In this document: piece after piece, positions 16,570-26,426 of the stretch
How positions within the stretch are numbered: position 1 is the first letter of the stretch
How the letters are laid out: every line of letters begins with the position of its first letter
Assembly (NCBI GenBank): GCA_009692365.1
Contig: SHZJ01000024.1
Location: forward strand, 1 to 53,609
Length of the DNA: 53,609 nucleotides
Source: Gammaproteobacteria bacterium
Lineage (GTDB): Bacteria > Pseudomonadota > Gammaproteobacteria > Ga0077536
Direction: 5' to 3'
Position numbers and translations under genes: made by a program
The notes under the pieces: generated by a model
The model's database searches: none
What the model saw: only the letters and a program-made list of their open reading frames with translations
What the model was told of the DNA's origin: nothing

Positions 16570-16899
16570 ATGGATAACAGCAGACGTTCTTTTTTCAAGC
16601 GTGGCTTGGGCACGGTAGCGGCCGTGTCGATAGCCCAACTGGTGACCCAGCGCACCGCGTTCGCAGCGGACCTGCCGCACCTCGACGAAGCCAACGCACA
16701 GGCGGTAAGCCTCGGCTACAAAGCCGATGGCGCGACGGTCGATAAAGCGAAATTCCCCCGCCACGAAGACGCCATGACCTGCACCAACTGCGTGCTTTTT
16801 GTAGGTGCCGCGGGCGCTGAGTGGGGCGGCTGTGGGCTGTTCGCCGGGCAAGCAGTTGCGGCCAAAGGCTGGTGCAACGCCTACGCCAAGAAAGCCTAA
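16570..16899 (+). CDS. High-potential iron-sulfur protein (HiPIP)
   Basis: A 109-residue precursor with a Tat signal (SRRSFFKRG, hydrophobic core, cleavage near AFAA at 30-33). The mature domain has the HiPIP cysteine pattern Cys71-x-x-Cys74, Cys88 in GGCGLF, and Cys102 in GWCNAY, which bind one [4Fe-4S] cluster. HiPIPs are periplasmic one-electron carriers between the bc1 complex and oxidases or photosynthetic reaction centres, and occur mainly in proteobacteria. CTAGGAG lies 7 bases before the ATG. It stands alone but could accept electrons from the Rieske/PQQ system encoded nearby. Confidence 0.94.
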   Translation: MDNSRRSFFKRGLGTVAAVSIAQLVTQRTAFAADLPHLDEANAQAVSLGYKADGATVDKAKFPRHEDAMTCTNCVLFVGAAGAEWGGCGLFAGQAVAAKGWCNAYAKKA

Positions 16900-16964
16900 A
16901 CCGCCAGGCGGCCCGGCCGGAGGGTGGGTGCAGGGCAGCGTACCCCGCACGCACCCGACCGGTC

Positions 16965-17315
16965 GTGAGCCCAGTCGTCAAACCCATCGCGTTGCTGGTC
17001 CTCAGCAACCGGTTTATGACGCTCGCGTGGTACGGGCATCTGAAGAATCTTGCCCATCGCACTTGGCTCGTCGCGGCCGTGGTCAGTTGGGGTATTGCGC
17101 TGTTTGAATACCTGCTGCAGGTGCCCGCCAATCGCATCGGCGACAGCGTGCTGTCGGTGGGGCAACTTAAAATCATTCAGGAAGTGATTACGCTCACGGT
17201 CTTCCTGCCGTTTGCGGTGTTTTATCTCAAAGAAAAGCCCACCTGGGATTACCTTTGGGCCGGCTTTTGCTTGCTGGGGGCGGTATATTTCATGTTCCGC
17301 GCTAGACTCGCTTAA
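16965..17315 (+). CDS. DMT-family small membrane protein (DUF486)
   Basis: A 116-residue inner-membrane protein with about four hydrophobic segments. The pattern TLAWYGHLK, then VVSWGIALFEYLLQVPANRIG, then QLKIIQEVITLTVFLPFAVFYLKE and WAGFCLLGAVYFMF is characteristic of DUF486. The family is related to small multidrug-resistance transporters, but its substrate is unknown. GTG at 16965 gives the usual family length; longer in-frame starts would overlap the HiPIP gene. The cupin gene follows by 31 bases. Confidence 0.85.
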   Translation: MSPVVKPIALLVLSNRFMTLAWYGHLKNLAHRTWLVAAVVSWGIALFEYLLQVPANRIGDSVLSVGQLKIIQEVITLTVFLPFAVFYLKEKPTWDYLWAGFCLLGAVYFMFRARLA

Positions 17316-17346
17316 GCTTTTCCCACCACCCGCAAAGGAGAACCCC

Positions 17347-17637
17347 ATGCACCAACGCCCTGCTGCCGTCGCGACCGTGCAAATCGACAACGAGGCGGTG
17401 CGCGTGACCGAATGGCGCTTCGCCCCCGGCGCGCAGACCGGCTGGCACCGACATGAGATGCAGTATGTGGTGGTGCCGGTCACCAACGGGGTGCTGCACT
17501 TAGAAACCCCGACCGGTACGGTGGAAGCCGTGCTCACCTTGGGGGTTGCCTACGCGCGACCCGTGGGCGTTGAGCACAATGTGATTAACGGCGGCGCCGA
17601 GGAACTGGCGTTTATTGAAGTGGAGCTGAAGGGCTGA
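17347..17637 (+). CDS. Small cupin-domain protein
   Basis: A 96-residue single-domain cupin. Motif 1 appears as GWHRHEMQYVVVPVTNG and motif 2 as GVEHNVIN, supplying His residues for a metal site. Such small cupins are metal-dependent isomerases, dioxygenases or ligand-binding proteins. AAAGGAG precedes the ATG at 17347 by 7 bases. It follows the DUF486 gene closely, and the next small secreted protein starts 110 bases on, so the three could be co-transcribed. Function is not assignable. Confidence 0.83.
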   Translation: MHQRPAAVATVQIDNEAVRVTEWRFAPGAQTGWHRHEMQYVVVPVTNGVLHLETPTGTVEAVLTLGVAYARPVGVEHNVINGGAEELAFIEVELKG

Positions 17638-17747
17638 TGCCGCCGCCCACCCCGCCCGCTCAGCGGGGCGGGGGCGCGTTCGCGCCGGACCCTGCAACGG
17701 TGCGCGAACACGTTGGGGGCTCTTTCCCCCCCTCGAACTGGGCGGCC

Positions 17748-18134
17748 ATGAAAAATTACCGCTTGCTGGGCAGCCTCGGGGTGGCGGCCTGGTTGCTCGC
17801 CGGCCCGCTCCACGCGCTCGAACGCAAAGCAGAACTGCAGCGCCTAAACGCCAGCATGCCCTTGGGTTTTGCGGGCTGCGCGACCTATTATTTTTTGGCG
17901 GCCCGCGGCCATTCGGCGAAAGAATACGACGCGCTCTACAGGGCGGGCGAGTTCGGCCTGAACCAGGCCAGCGTGCTCGAGGGCGCTGAGATGGCCAACC
18001 GGGGCGTCGAAACCCACGCGGCCGCGCTGATGCAAGAGATGGCGAGCGACTGGCGGAAAATCGCTGTTCTGGATCGCCAATATGCCGAACCCTGTGCTGC
18101 GCTGATGCTGGCTGCGGGTTTCAAGAAACCCTGA
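17748..18134 (+). CDS. Small secreted protein, unknown function
   Basis: The 128-residue product begins with a clear Sec signal (MKNYRLLGSLGVAAWLLAGPLHA), leaving a ~105-residue alpha-helical domain with two Cys (in GFAGCATYYF and AEPCAALML). I recognise no family. ATG at 17748 is chosen because the signal peptide starts there; the frame is open back to 17637 but encodes Pro/Gly-rich filler. It is followed by a strong hairpin and the convergent acnA gene. Confidence 0.7.
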   Translation: MKNYRLLGSLGVAAWLLAGPLHALERKAELQRLNASMPLGFAGCATYYFLAARGHSAKEYDALYRAGEFGLNQASVLEGAEMANRGVETHAAALMQEMASDWRKIAVLDRQYAEPCAALMLAAGFKKP

Positions 18135-18136
18135 AC

Positions 18137-18152
18137 GGCCCGGCTGCGGGCC
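18137..18152. terminator. Hairpin after small secreted protein gene
   Basis: GGCCCG-GCTG-CGGGCC is a perfect 6-bp stem with a 4-base loop, starting 3 bases after the stop codon. No T-run follows. Confidence 0.4.
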
Positions 18153-18213
18153 AGCAGCGCGCGCCTCCACCCGGGCTTGAACGGCGGGCGCGCGCGACAA
18201 ATTCGTGCGCCTG

Positions 18214-18237
18214 TACCCCGCCTGCGCGGCCGGGGTA
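18214..18237 (-). terminator. Hairpin downstream of acnA
   Basis: TACCCCG (18214-18220) pairs with CGGGGTA (18231-18237), 13 bases beyond the acnA stop on the minus strand. The loop is GC-rich and there is no T-run, so termination is inferred from position. Confidence 0.4.
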
Positions 18238-18249
18238 AGCGCCGCCGGC

Positions 18250-20910
18250 CTATTTAGCCGCCATCTGGCGCAGCATGTATTGCAACACACCGCCGTGCGC
18301 GTAATACGACCACTCCGCCGGGGTGTTCACGCGCACCCGGGCCTGAAAGGTCTGGGTCGCGCCAGTGGTTTTGCGCGCCGTGACGCGCAGTTCGGTGGCG
18401 CCTTCGTGCAGCCCCTCGAAGTCAAACACTTCGGTGCCGTCTAGCCCCAGACTGGCCGCGCTCTCGCCGTTGACGAAGTTCAGCGGTAAGACGCCCATGC
18501 CCACCAGATTGGCGCGGTGGATGCGCTCGAAACTCTCGGAAATAACCGCTTTCACGCCCAAGAGGAAGGTGCCTTTCGCGGCCCAGTCGCGCGAAGAACC
18601 GGTGCCGTATTCCTTGCCGGCGATGACCACCAGCGGGGTGTTGTGCGCGGCGTATTTCATCGCCACATCGTAGATGGGTTCCACCGGGCCGGCGTCGCCG
18701 TTGAGGTAACGGCTGACCCCACCTTCGACCCCGGGGGTCATGCGGTTCTTGATCCGGGTGTTGGCGAACGTGCCGCGCATCATGATTTCATGGTTGCCAC
18801 GCCGCGAGCCAAAGCTGTTGAAGTCCGCGCGTGCAACACCGTGTGCCATGAGGTATTGACCGGCAGGACCGTCTTTCTTGATGTCGCCCGCCGGGCTGAT
18901 GTGGTCGGTGGTGATGGAGTCGCCCAGCACCGCCAAACACCGCGCGCCCTGGATCGGCGTGATGCCGGGCGGGATCATGGTCATGGCCTGAAAGTACGGC
19001 GGGTTTTGGATGTAGGTCGAGCCGTCCGCCCACGGGTAGGTCTGGCTTTCAGTGACTTGGATGCCCTGCCAGCGGGCGTCACCCTTGAGCACGTCGGCGT
19101 AGCTGTTTTTGAATAGCTCGGCGGTTACGGTCGCCGCCACGCAGGTTTGAATTTCCTGATTCGACGGCCAGATGTCTTTTAAGAAAACGTCTTTGCCGTG
19201 TTGATCTTGCCCCAGGGGTTCGCTGCTGAGGTTGATGTCGGTGGAACCTGCCAGCGCGTAGGCGACCACCAGCGGCGGGCTGGCGAGGTAGTTCATCCGC
19301 ACGTCTTGATGGACGCGTCCTTCAAAATTGCGGTTGCCCGAGAGCACTGCCGACACCGACAGCGTGTGGTCGTTGATGGCTTTGGCGATGGGTTCGTTGA
19401 GCGGGCCGGAGTTGCCGATGCAGGTGGTGCAACCGTAGGCCACGACATGAAAGCCCAAATATTCGAGGTCTTCGATGAGGCCGGCTTTGGCGAGGTAATC
19501 GGTGACCACTTTGGAACCCGGGGCCAGCGAGGTCTTGACCCAGGGCTGGCTTTTGAGCCCCAGCGCGCGGGCTTTGCGCGCCAGCAAACCCGCGCCGATC
19601 AGCACATTGGGGTTAGAGGTGTTGGTGCAGGAGGTAATCGCCGCGATCACCACCGCGCCGTCTTTGAGTTGGTAGGTTTGGCCCTGGTCGGTCACTGTGG
19701 CCGGGCCCTTGCTGGGACGGGCCGGCTGCTCCGCGGCGAAGGCCGCGCGGAAATTCGCTTGCATATCGGTGAGCAACACACGGTCTTGGGGGCGCTTGGG
19801 GCCGGCCAGCGAGGGCAGGATCGTACCGAGATCCAGCGGCAGCACATCGCTGTAATCGGCCTCTATCGCCTGCGCCGTCCACCACATGCCCTGGGCTTGC
19901 GCGTAGGCCTTCACCACCGCAATGGCTGCTTCGCTGCGACCGGTCAGCCGCAGGTAGTTCAGGGTTTCTTCGTCGATCGGAAAAATGCCGCAGGTGGCAC
20001 CGTATTCCGGGCCCATGTTGGCAATGGTATTGCGGTCGGACGCGGCGAGATTGGCGAGCCCGGGGCCGAAGAATTCCACGAATTTTTCCACCACCCCGCG
20101 ACGGCGCAGCATTTCGGTGACGGTGAGTACCAGATCGGTGGCGGTGGCGCCTTCGGCCAGTTTGCCGGTGACCCGCACCCCGATGACCTCGGGCATCAGC
20201 ATAGAGGACGGCTGACCCAGCATGGCGGCTTCCGCCTCGATGCCACCCACGCCCCAGCCCAACACGCCGATCCCGTTCACCATGGTGGTGTGGGAGTCGG
20301 TCCCAAAACAGCTGTCCGGGTAGAGCAGGCCGTCTTTTTCAAAAACCACCCGCGCGAGGTACTCGATGTTGACCTGATGGACGATGCCCGTATCGGGCGG
20401 CACGGCCTTGAAGTTCTGCAGCGCGGCCTGGCCCCAGCGCAGAAAAGTGTAGCGCTCGGCGTTGCGTTGAAATTCCACTTTGGCGTTGAGGTCCAGCGCC
20501 TCTTTGGAGCCGTAGTGGTCGACCATCACCGAGTGGTCGATGACCAGTTCCACTGGGCACAGGGGGTTGACCTTGGCGGCGTCACCGCCCAGCGTCTTGA
20601 TGGCGTCGCGCATGGCGGCCAGATCCACCACGCAGGGGACGCCGGTGAAATCCTGCAGGATGACGCGGGCGGGCGTGAAATTGAGGTCCTTGACCGGCAG
20701 ATTTTTGAGGTCTGCGCCGGCGAGCGCTGCGATGTCGGCGCGCGTGGTGCTGCTGCCGTCCTCGTGCCGCAAGAGGTTTTCGAGCAAAACTTTGTAGGAG
20801 TATGGCAGGCGCGCCACGTTGAATTGGTCAGCCAAGGCCGCGAGGCGGTAGTACTGGTATTCCTTGCCACCGACACTGAGGGTGGCACGCGCGTTAAAGC
20901 TGTTGGTCAT
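18250..20910 (-). CDS. acnA: Aconitate hydratase A
   Basis: A full-length 886-residue cytoplasmic aconitase of the AcnA/IRP1 type. It isomerises citrate to isocitrate in the TCA cycle. The [4Fe-4S] ligands are Cys428 (SCTNTSNP) and Cys494/Cys497 ([10 protein letters not shown]). Other signatures are GTDSHTTM at 203-210, [12 protein letters not shown], and [16 protein letters not shown] near the C terminus, where the catalytic Ser lies. ATG at 20910 has GGAGA upstream. It is 116 bases after mnmA on the same strand, so it probably has its own promoter. A long plus-strand open frame opposite it is an antisense artefact. Confidence 0.97.
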   Translation of the reverse strand: MTNSFNARATLSVGGKEYQYYRLAALADQFNVARLPYSYKVLLENLLRHEDGSSTTRADIAALAGADLKNLPVKDLNFTPARVILQDFTGVPCVVDLAAMRDAIKTLGGDAAKVNPLCPVELVIDHSVMVDHYGSKEALDLNAKVEFQRNAERYTFLRWGQAALQNFKAVPPDTGIVHQVNIEYLARVVFEKDGLLYPDSCFGTDSHTTMVNGIGVLGWGVGGIEAEAAMLGQPSSMLMPEVIGVRVTGKLAEGATATDLVLTVTEMLRRRGVVEKFVEFFGPGLANLAASDRNTIANMGPEYGATCGIFPIDEETLNYLRLTGRSEAAIAVVKAYAQAQGMWWTAQAIEADYSDVLPLDLGTILPSLAGPKRPQDRVLLTDMQANFRAAFAAEQPARPSKGPATVTDQGQTYQLKDGAVVIAAITSCTNTSNPNVLIGAGLLARKARALGLKSQPWVKTSLAPGSKVVTDYLAKAGLIEDLEYLGFHVVAYGCTTCIGNSGPLNEPIAKAINDHTLSVSAVLSGNRNFEGRVHQDVRMNYLASPPLVVAYALAGSTDINLSSEPLGQDQHGKDVFLKDIWPSNQEIQTCVAATVTAELFKNSYADVLKGDARWQGIQVTESQTYPWADGSTYIQNPPYFQAMTMIPPGITPIQGARCLAVLGDSITTDHISPAGDIKKDGPAGQYLMAHGVARADFNSFGSRRGNHEIMMRGTFANTRIKNRMTPGVEGGVSRYLNGDAGPVEPIYDVAMKYAAHNTPLVVIAGKEYGTGSSRDWAAKGTFLLGVKAVISESFERIHRANLVGMGVLPLNFVNGESAASLGLDGTEVFDFEGLHEGATELRVTARKTTGATQTFQARVRVNTPAEWSYYAHGGVLQYMLRQMAAK

Positions 20911-21026
20911 GGCGGTCTCCGGACGGGCTGGCAGCCGCGATTGGCCGCCTAGCGGGGGGGGTTGAAGTTGGGAGCGGCATTATCGGCAATTACGGGCGCC
21001 GGTTGTAGCGCTAGCGTGTTGGCCGG

Positions 21027-22127
21027 CTAAAAGCTGGCGTCGATGACCCCGCCGCCCAAGCAAACTTCGCCCTGATAGAACACCACCGACTGGCCCGGCG
21101 TGACCGCCCGTTGGGGGCGCTCGAATAGCACGCTGGCGCGGCCGTCTTGCAGGGTTTCGATCACGCAGGTCTGGTCGGGCTGCCGGTAGCGGGTCTTGGC
21201 CGCACAGCGCAAGGGCAGCGTGGGCGGGGTGCCGGCGATCCAGGTCACGCCATCGGCCAGCAGTCGCTGGCTCAGCAGCGCGGGGTGGTCGTGGCCTTGC
21301 GCGACGTACAACACGTTATTGGCCACGTCTTTGGCTACCACGAACCACGGCCCCTCGGCGGCCCCGCGCACCCCACCGATGCGCAAGCCCTCGCGTTGCC
21401 CCAGGGTGTAGTAGATCACCCCGGGATGCTCGCCCACCGCGCGTTCGTCGAGGGTTTTAATGACGCCGGCCTGGGCGGGCAGGAAGCGCCCCAGAAAAGC
21501 CCTAAACGGCTGCTCCCCGATAAAACAGATGCCGGTGCTGTCTTTTTTGTCGTGGGTGGGCAGGCCCGCCGCCAACGCTTTGGCGCGGACCTCGGGCTTG
21601 GGCATCGCGCCCACCGGAAACCACGCGGCGCTGAGCTGTGCCGGACTGAGCGCGTGCAGAAAATAGCTTTGGTCTTTGTTGTTGTCGGCGCCTTTGAGGA
21701 GTTCCGCACCCGCCGCACCGTGACGAATCCTGGCGTAGTGACCGGTGGCGATGACGCTGCCACCCACCCCACGGGCCGCCGCCAGAAAGGCCTTGAATTT
21801 CACTTCGCGATTGCACAGGACATCCGGATTAGGCGTGCGTCCGCGGGCGTACTCGGCCAAAAACTCGGCGAACACGCCGTCCCAGTAAGCCTGCGAGAGG
21901 TCCACCGTATTGAGTGGGATGGCGAGCCGCTCGCAGACTTCCAAAGCGTCCGCGACATCGTCTTCCCACGCGCAGTGGCCGTCCGCGCTAGGCTCGTTCC
22001 AGTTCTTCATGAACAAGGCGGACACCTGATAGCCGGCCCGCACCAACTCTAGGGCCGCCACGGAGGAATCCACGCCACCCGACAGCGCAACCACCACATG
22101 GGTCTCAGCGGGCACGGCCTGCAGCAC
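21027..22127 (-). CDS. mnmA: tRNA-specific 2-thiouridylase
   Basis: A 366-residue enzyme that thiolates U34 of Lys, Glu and Gln tRNAs using ATP and a persulfide relay. Visible are the PP-loop SGGVDSS at 16-22, catalytic Cys105 in PNPDVLCNREVKF and Cys201 in STGICFIGE. The C-terminal beta-barrel ends PGQSVVFYQGEVCLGGGVI. Start is GTG at 22127, 9 bases after the stop of nudJ, the same gene pair as in Escherichia coli. Length is normal. Confidence 0.96.
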   Translation of the reverse strand: MLQAVPAETHVVVALSGGVDSSVAALELVRAGYQVSALFMKNWNEPSADGHCAWEDDVADALEVCERLAIPLNTVDLSQAYWDGVFAEFLAEYARGRTPNPDVLCNREVKFKAFLAAARGVGGSVIATGHYARIRHGAAGAELLKGADNNKDQSYFLHALSPAQLSAAWFPVGAMPKPEVRAKALAAGLPTHDKKDSTGICFIGEQPFRAFLGRFLPAQAGVIKTLDERAVGEHPGVIYYTLGQREGLRIGGVRGAAEGPWFVVAKDVANNVLYVAQGHDHPALLSQRLLADGVTWIAGTPPTLPLRCAAKTRYRQPDQTCVIETLQDGRASVLFERPQRAVTPGQSVVFYQGEVCLGGGVIDASF

Positions 22128-22136
22128 CGGTGAGGC

Positions 22137-22625
22137 TCAGCCCGGCGCGGGAAAGCGCAGGTCGCGCAGCAGCGCCAAGGGGGTGTCTTGCCCACTCATG
22201 GCGTCGTCCACGCAGCGCATCACCAGCGGGCTGCGGTGCCGGTCGCGCAGCGCAAATAGCTCGGCGCGAGTCAGCCACACCGCGCGGATGATTTCGGGGT
22301 CGAGCGGGCGTTCCGGCGCCTGGCGTAGCGCGGTCGCCCGAAAGCAAAAGCGCAGGTAGGTCACCTCGCTGTCCGGGGGTTGGCTGAGATAAATGCCGAC
22401 CAGGCCGGTGGGTTCGATGTGCCAGCCAGATTCTTCTAAAGTCTCGCGCCGGACGGCCTCGAGCAGGCTTTCGCCCGGATCAAGATGACCAGCGGGCTGA
22501 TTAAAGACCGCCCGGCCGCCGTCGTCCTCCTCCACGCAAAGATACCGGCCCTCGCGCTCGACGATCGCCGCGACCACGGTGTTGGGTTTCCATAATGCGC
22601 GATGGGGCAGCGAGGCAGTCGTCAT
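22137..22625 (-). CDS. nudJ: Nudix hydrolase, NudJ-like
   Basis: A 162-residue Nudix protein. The Nudix box spans 46-68 (GHLDPGESLLEAVRRETLEE then SGW), with all consensus Glu residues for metal binding. The N terminus KPNTVVAAIVEREGRYLCVEE matches phosphatase NudJ, which hydrolyses nucleoside di- and triphosphates and hydroxymethylpyrimidine diphosphate. Its position immediately before mnmA supports the orthology. It follows yhdP by 6 bases, so rng-yhdP-nudJ-mnmA look like one transcript. Confidence 0.88.
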   Translation of the reverse strand: MTTASLPHRALWKPNTVVAAIVEREGRYLCVEEDDGGRAVFNQPAGHLDPGESLLEAVRRETLEESGWHIEPTGLVGIYLSQPPDSEVTYLRFCFRATALRQAPERPLDPEIIRAVWLTRAELFALRDRHRSPLVMRCVDDAMSGQDTPLALLRDLRFPAPG

Positions 22626-22631
22626 TGGGGT

Positions 22632-25600
22632 TCACAGTCTCTCAATCTTCGGATCATGCCATGGGCCGGTGATGGCGTAACGGCGGCTCAGCAATTGGTT
22701 GAGCTGCTCCGGGATTTGCTTAAAGGTTTTTTCCCCTAGATAGATCGCCGCCGCCACGCCGATCCCGGCGGGGCCGAAGAAGGCGCCGGCCCACGGCAGA
22801 CTGGCGGCGAGCAAGGGGGTGACCACCGCGCGCTGGTCGTAATCCTGTGCGGCAAGTCCGGTCCGCCCGGAGACTTCCACCTGCGCCGAGGGGCCGGCCA
22901 TGCTCAGGCTATTGGTGTAGGCATTGCCGTGCTCGATGTCGAAACTGCCCTCGATGTGGTCGAAGGCGAAGCCCTTCTTAAAAAAATCGGCGAAGTCCAG
23001 CGTGAGCCGGCGCGGCAACATTTGCACGGAGAGCAAGCCAAAGAGCCGGCCAGTGCCGGGTTCGATGTCGAGCATGCGGCCTTCTTTTACGTGCAAGTTC
23101 AGCCGGCCACTCAGGCCCTCGAGGGTGAACTGCGTCGGCATGCCCGGCCACTGCGCCGTCAGGTCGATCACCGCTGGCGCGCCGGCGATGCCCGCCGTCG
23201 CGTAGCCAAAGCTGGTGAGCATCTGACCCAGTTGCGGGCTTTTGGCGGCGAGGTTGAGCTGCGAGTGATGCGCCGTTCCCACCAGCGACCAAGCGCCGTT
23301 CGCGGTCAGTTTGTAGGCGGGGTTGGTGATCGTTAACGCCTCCAAGTTGAGACCCTCCGCAGCGCGCGTCGTCGTCAGCGAGGTGTGCCCAAAATCGATA
23401 TCGTCGTAGCGGAAAGACTCGCAGGTCAGCCTCACGGCGGGCAGGTTGCGAGGGTCGATGAGCGCCTGCGGGTGGGTGCTGGTGCGCGGCGTCAACCACA
23501 GCCGCGACAGCTTAAGGACCAGCGGTGCCTGCAGCGGGTCGACCGGCAGCGCGATGTCGCCCGCGACACGCGCGCTCTCGACGTGGGCCAGCCAGCCCGT
23601 GGCGTTTTTCTCCCCCCGCAGGGTGACCGCCTCAAAGTGCTGGCCTAGCGTGTCGAGGTCGGCTACGACGAGGTCGTAGCGCACGGGCAGCGTGGGCATG
23701 GTGCTGCCGCTGGCGTGCAGCACGCGGGCCCATGCCTCCAGTGGCAGCACGGCGGCCCGCCCGTGGAGATAAATACCGGGTTGCTCGCCCACCGGTTCGG
23801 CCTCGCCAAAAGCGAGGTCGAGGCTGGTCAAGTCGGTGCCGCCAGCGGCCAGTGGCTGGCGTTTCACCGTGGCCTGCAGCACGGTGCCGAAGCGCATTTT
23901 GGTGGTGTGCAGTCCCGCCTCGCCGAACGTCGTGACGAGTTCGAAGGCCTGTGCTTGGGCGGCGGTCTTGCCCAAGGGCGCGGGCAGGCGCAGCGCCAGC
24001 CCGGTGAGTGAGGATTCGATGTGCAGCCGCTTCACCGGCGTTTCGTATTCATTGGCGACGGGGGCGGTGGCCAACACGGCCCGCCAGGCGGTGGCTCCCG
24101 ACAACGCCCCTAGGGGTTCGCCGTGGGCGCCTAACCAAGCGACCATCGAGGGGGCATATTTTTTCACGTAGGCCCCAATCTGCGGGCCGTTAGCGTGTCC
24201 CTCTAGCGCGATCCAGGATTGGCTGTGCCCCTGTGCGTCCAATTCGCCGTGGGCACTCAGGGTCACCGGCATGGTGTCGAGCGTGGCGCTGAGGTGCTCG
24301 CCGAACCAACGGTGCTCGGCGAAACCAAGCCGTCCGGTCAGGCGCTCCAGCGCCAACCTGTTGTCGGGGGAGCGCAGCCGATTATGCGCGAAGTCGAGGT
24401 CCCCCGTGGCGAGGTGGCGGGCGCCGTGACGCAGGCCGATGTGGAGGTCTAGCGTGAGGTCAAAAGGCCCCTCTAGCACCATCGCCGCCGCGGGTGCGGC
24501 GAGGAGGTGCTGGAGAGGGCTTTGCTCCAACATCCGCTGGACGTCGGCGAAATTGGTGTGGAGGGTGCCCTGGGCGCGCAACACGGGGTTCTTATCAAAG
24601 ACATCCTCGATCTGCAGGCTGATGTCGCCGGCCTGTGAGTCATCGAAGGTGGCTGCACTGAGGGTGGCCTGCAACCGGCGCCCGGTCACGCCACCATGGG
24701 TGGCCGCCCCGGTGAGCGGCAGCCAGTCGTGCGAGAACTTCAGCGTGGTGTCGGAGAAGGCAAACTCGGCACTAAACAGGCCCTCGCCGTGGTCGAACGG
24801 AAAGTCTGCGAGGTTGCCGCGCAGGGCCACCGAGAGCTGCTCCAGTCGTCCGCCGGTAAATGCCTCGCGCAGCCAGGCTGCGCCCCGCTCAGGCAGCACC
24901 CCTTGCGGCACCAGTGTGCGCAGCGCGTTGAGCGGGCCGGGCCCTAGGCTCAGGGCGATGTCCAGGGTGGGTCGGGCGCCGGGTTGCAACTGGGCCGTGC
25001 CTTTGATCGCGAGCGGCAGACCCTGCACGACGGCCTGCATCCCCGGGGTTTCAAGCTGCCATCCGGCGGCCTGTGAATGCCAACTCACAACCCCGGTGGC
25101 GGCGCCAACCGGGAGGGCCGAGGTGAAATAGTTGGCGTGCTGGATCTGCAGGTCGGGTGCGTCCAGCGCCACCGCGCCGCCCTGCATATTCAGGGCAAGA
25201 GCGCCCTCGAGCCCGGTAAAACCAGGCGTGCCGCCCTGCGCCGCGATACCGGTGGCGTGGAGCTTCCCCGCCAAATAAACCCGCAGCGGCGCGGCAGGTG
25301 CCACCGCGAGCCCCAACAGAACCCCCCGTAGTTCGCCCTGCGGCGCGCGCGCGCGCCAGTCATCGCCGGGCGCGCCGGGCAGGGCGGCGAGCAAATTGAC
25401 GGGCAGCGCCGCGCCGAGCAGCGCCAAATGTACCGCCTCGGGGCCGAGCGTCAGCGCGCCCCGCACGCCTCCGGTTGCGGCGGCAGCTTGCCCGTCGGGC
25501 GCGGCCACCAAATCGCTGAACTGGAGGTCCCAGTGGTCGCCTTGCAGGGCGGCCACGCCACGCAGCGTCAACTCGCTGGCGGGCGTTGTGGGGTGGGCGA

Positions 25601-26417
25601 GGGCCAGTTCGAGATCAAGCGCGGCGCGTTGCAGCCCCTGGGGTGTGAAGCGCAGCCACACGCGGCCCGTCAGGCTCCCGCCCGCCAGCGCCGGCTGCGG
25701 GTGGCCGAGGAAGCGCGCCAGCGGGGCGAGCGGGGCGGCGCGCAGCGCCAAGCGCAGTTCGGCCAGACCCAGGGGGTTGCCGCGCGGAAATTGCAATTGG
25801 AAATCCGTGGGGTTATCGGGGGCCTCGCTGGTCGCGGCGAGGCCGCGGATGCGCGTGGTTCCCCGCACTTGACGCAGCACCAGCGTGGGGCTGGTGAAGG
25901 TCACGGGCGGCGTCTCGGCGCGCTGGTCGGTGAAGCGCAACGTGGCGTCGCGCACGGCGATGCGGGGTTGGCGCAGCAGCCAGGCGAACACCGAGGAGTG
26001 CGTTGGCGGCAGGCCGGCGACGACAAAATGGCCGTCGCGCTCGCGCCTGACCTCCAGACTCACGCCCTGGAGCTCTACATCGTGCAGCACCAGTTGGCCT
26101 TGCCGCAGCGATTCGAGCGGTGCGAGGCTGATTTGTACCTGCGCAAAGTGCAGGGCCGCACCACCGGCCGCCTGGGGTATTACCCGCAGATCACGCAGCG
26201 TGAGACGCGGCCGGGCGCGGAGCCAGCTGGCGTCTAGCCCGCCCAGAGCGATGGGAAAATGGCTGAGTTGGGCTACCCAGTGGGTGGCGATGGCGGGTTG
26301 CTGGTCGAGGTAGCGGAGCGCGTACCGCAGGGCCAGACTGGTGAGGGCAGCGACCACCAAGAGCCCCGCAGAAAGTTGCCAGAGGAGCCGCAGTAAGCGC
26401 TGAGAGAAGAAACGCAT
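22632..26417 (-). CDS. yhdP: YhdP-family AsmA-like envelope protein
   Basis: A very large protein (1261 residues) with one N-terminal transmembrane helix (about 8-30) and a long periplasmic beta-rich region. This is the layout of YhdP, a member of the AsmA/TamB-like family that bridges the envelope and helps move phospholipids to the outer membrane. The C terminus contains the conserved RLFGLLSVQMLPRRLTLDF and FFGPAGIGVAAAIYLGEKTF segments of the family. It is 9 bases after rng and precedes nudJ, and tldD is also in the window; the rng-yhdP-tldD association is well known in proteobacteria. Confidence 0.93.
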   Translation of the reverse strand: MRFFSQRLLRLLWQLSAGLLVVAALTSLALRYALRYLDQQPAIATHWVAQLSHFPIALGGLDASWLRARPRLTLRDLRVIPQAAGGAALHFAQVQISLAPLESLRQGQLVLHDVELQGVSLEVRRERDGHFVVAGLPPTHSSVFAWLLRQPRIAVRDATLRFTDQRAETPPVTFTSPTLVLRQVRGTTRIRGLAATSEAPDNPTDFQLQFPRGNPLGLAELRLALRAAPLAPLARFLGHPQPALAGGSLTGRVWLRFTPQGLQRAALDLELALAHPTTPASELTLRGVAALQGDHWDLQFSDLVAAPDGQAAAATGGVRGALTLGPEAVHLALLGAALPVNLLAALPGAPGDDWRARAPQGELRGVLLGLAVAPAAPLRVYLAGKLHATGIAAQGGTPGFTGLEGALALNMQGGAVALDAPDLQIQHANYFTSALPVGAATGVVSWHSQAAGWQLETPGMQAVVQGLPLAIKGTAQLQPGARPTLDIALSLGPGPLNALRTLVPQGVLPERGAAWLREAFTGGRLEQLSVALRGNLADFPFDHGEGLFSAEFAFSDTTLKFSHDWLPLTGAATHGGVTGRRLQATLSAATFDDSQAGDISLQIEDVFDKNPVLRAQGTLHTNFADVQRMLEQSPLQHLLAAPAAAMVLEGPFDLTLDLHIGLRHGARHLATGDLDFAHNRLRSPDNRLALERLTGRLGFAEHRWFGEHLSATLDTMPVTLSAHGELDAQGHSQSWIALEGHANGPQIGAYVKKYAPSMVAWLGAHGEPLGALSGATAWRAVLATAPVANEYETPVKRLHIESSLTGLALRLPAPLGKTAAQAQAFELVTTFGEAGLHTTKMRFGTVLQATVKRQPLAAGGTDLTSLDLAFGEAEPVGEQPGIYLHGRAAVLPLEAWARVLHASGSTMPTLPVRYDLVVADLDTLGQHFEAVTLRGEKNATGWLAHVESARVAGDIALPVDPLQAPLVLKLSRLWLTPRTSTHPQALIDPRNLPAVRLTCESFRYDDIDFGHTSLTTTRAAEGLNLEALTITNPAYKLTANGAWSLVGTAHHSQLNLAAKSPQLGQMLTSFGYATAGIAGAPAVIDLTAQWPGMPTQFTLEGLSGRLNLHVKEGRMLDIEPGTGRLFGLLSVQMLPRRLTLDFADFFKKGFAFDHIEGSFDIEHGNAYTNSLSMAGPSAQVEVSGRTGLAAQDYDQRAVVTPLLAASLPWAGAFFGPAGIGVAAAIYLGEKTFKQIPEQLNQLLSRRYAITGPWHDPKIERL

Positions 26418-26426
26418 CTGGTGTTT

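Noticed and set aside
19198..20952. 584-codon open frame on the plus strand
   Set aside because: It lies opposite the well-supported acnA gene and translates to Gly/His/Arg-rich filler without any motif.
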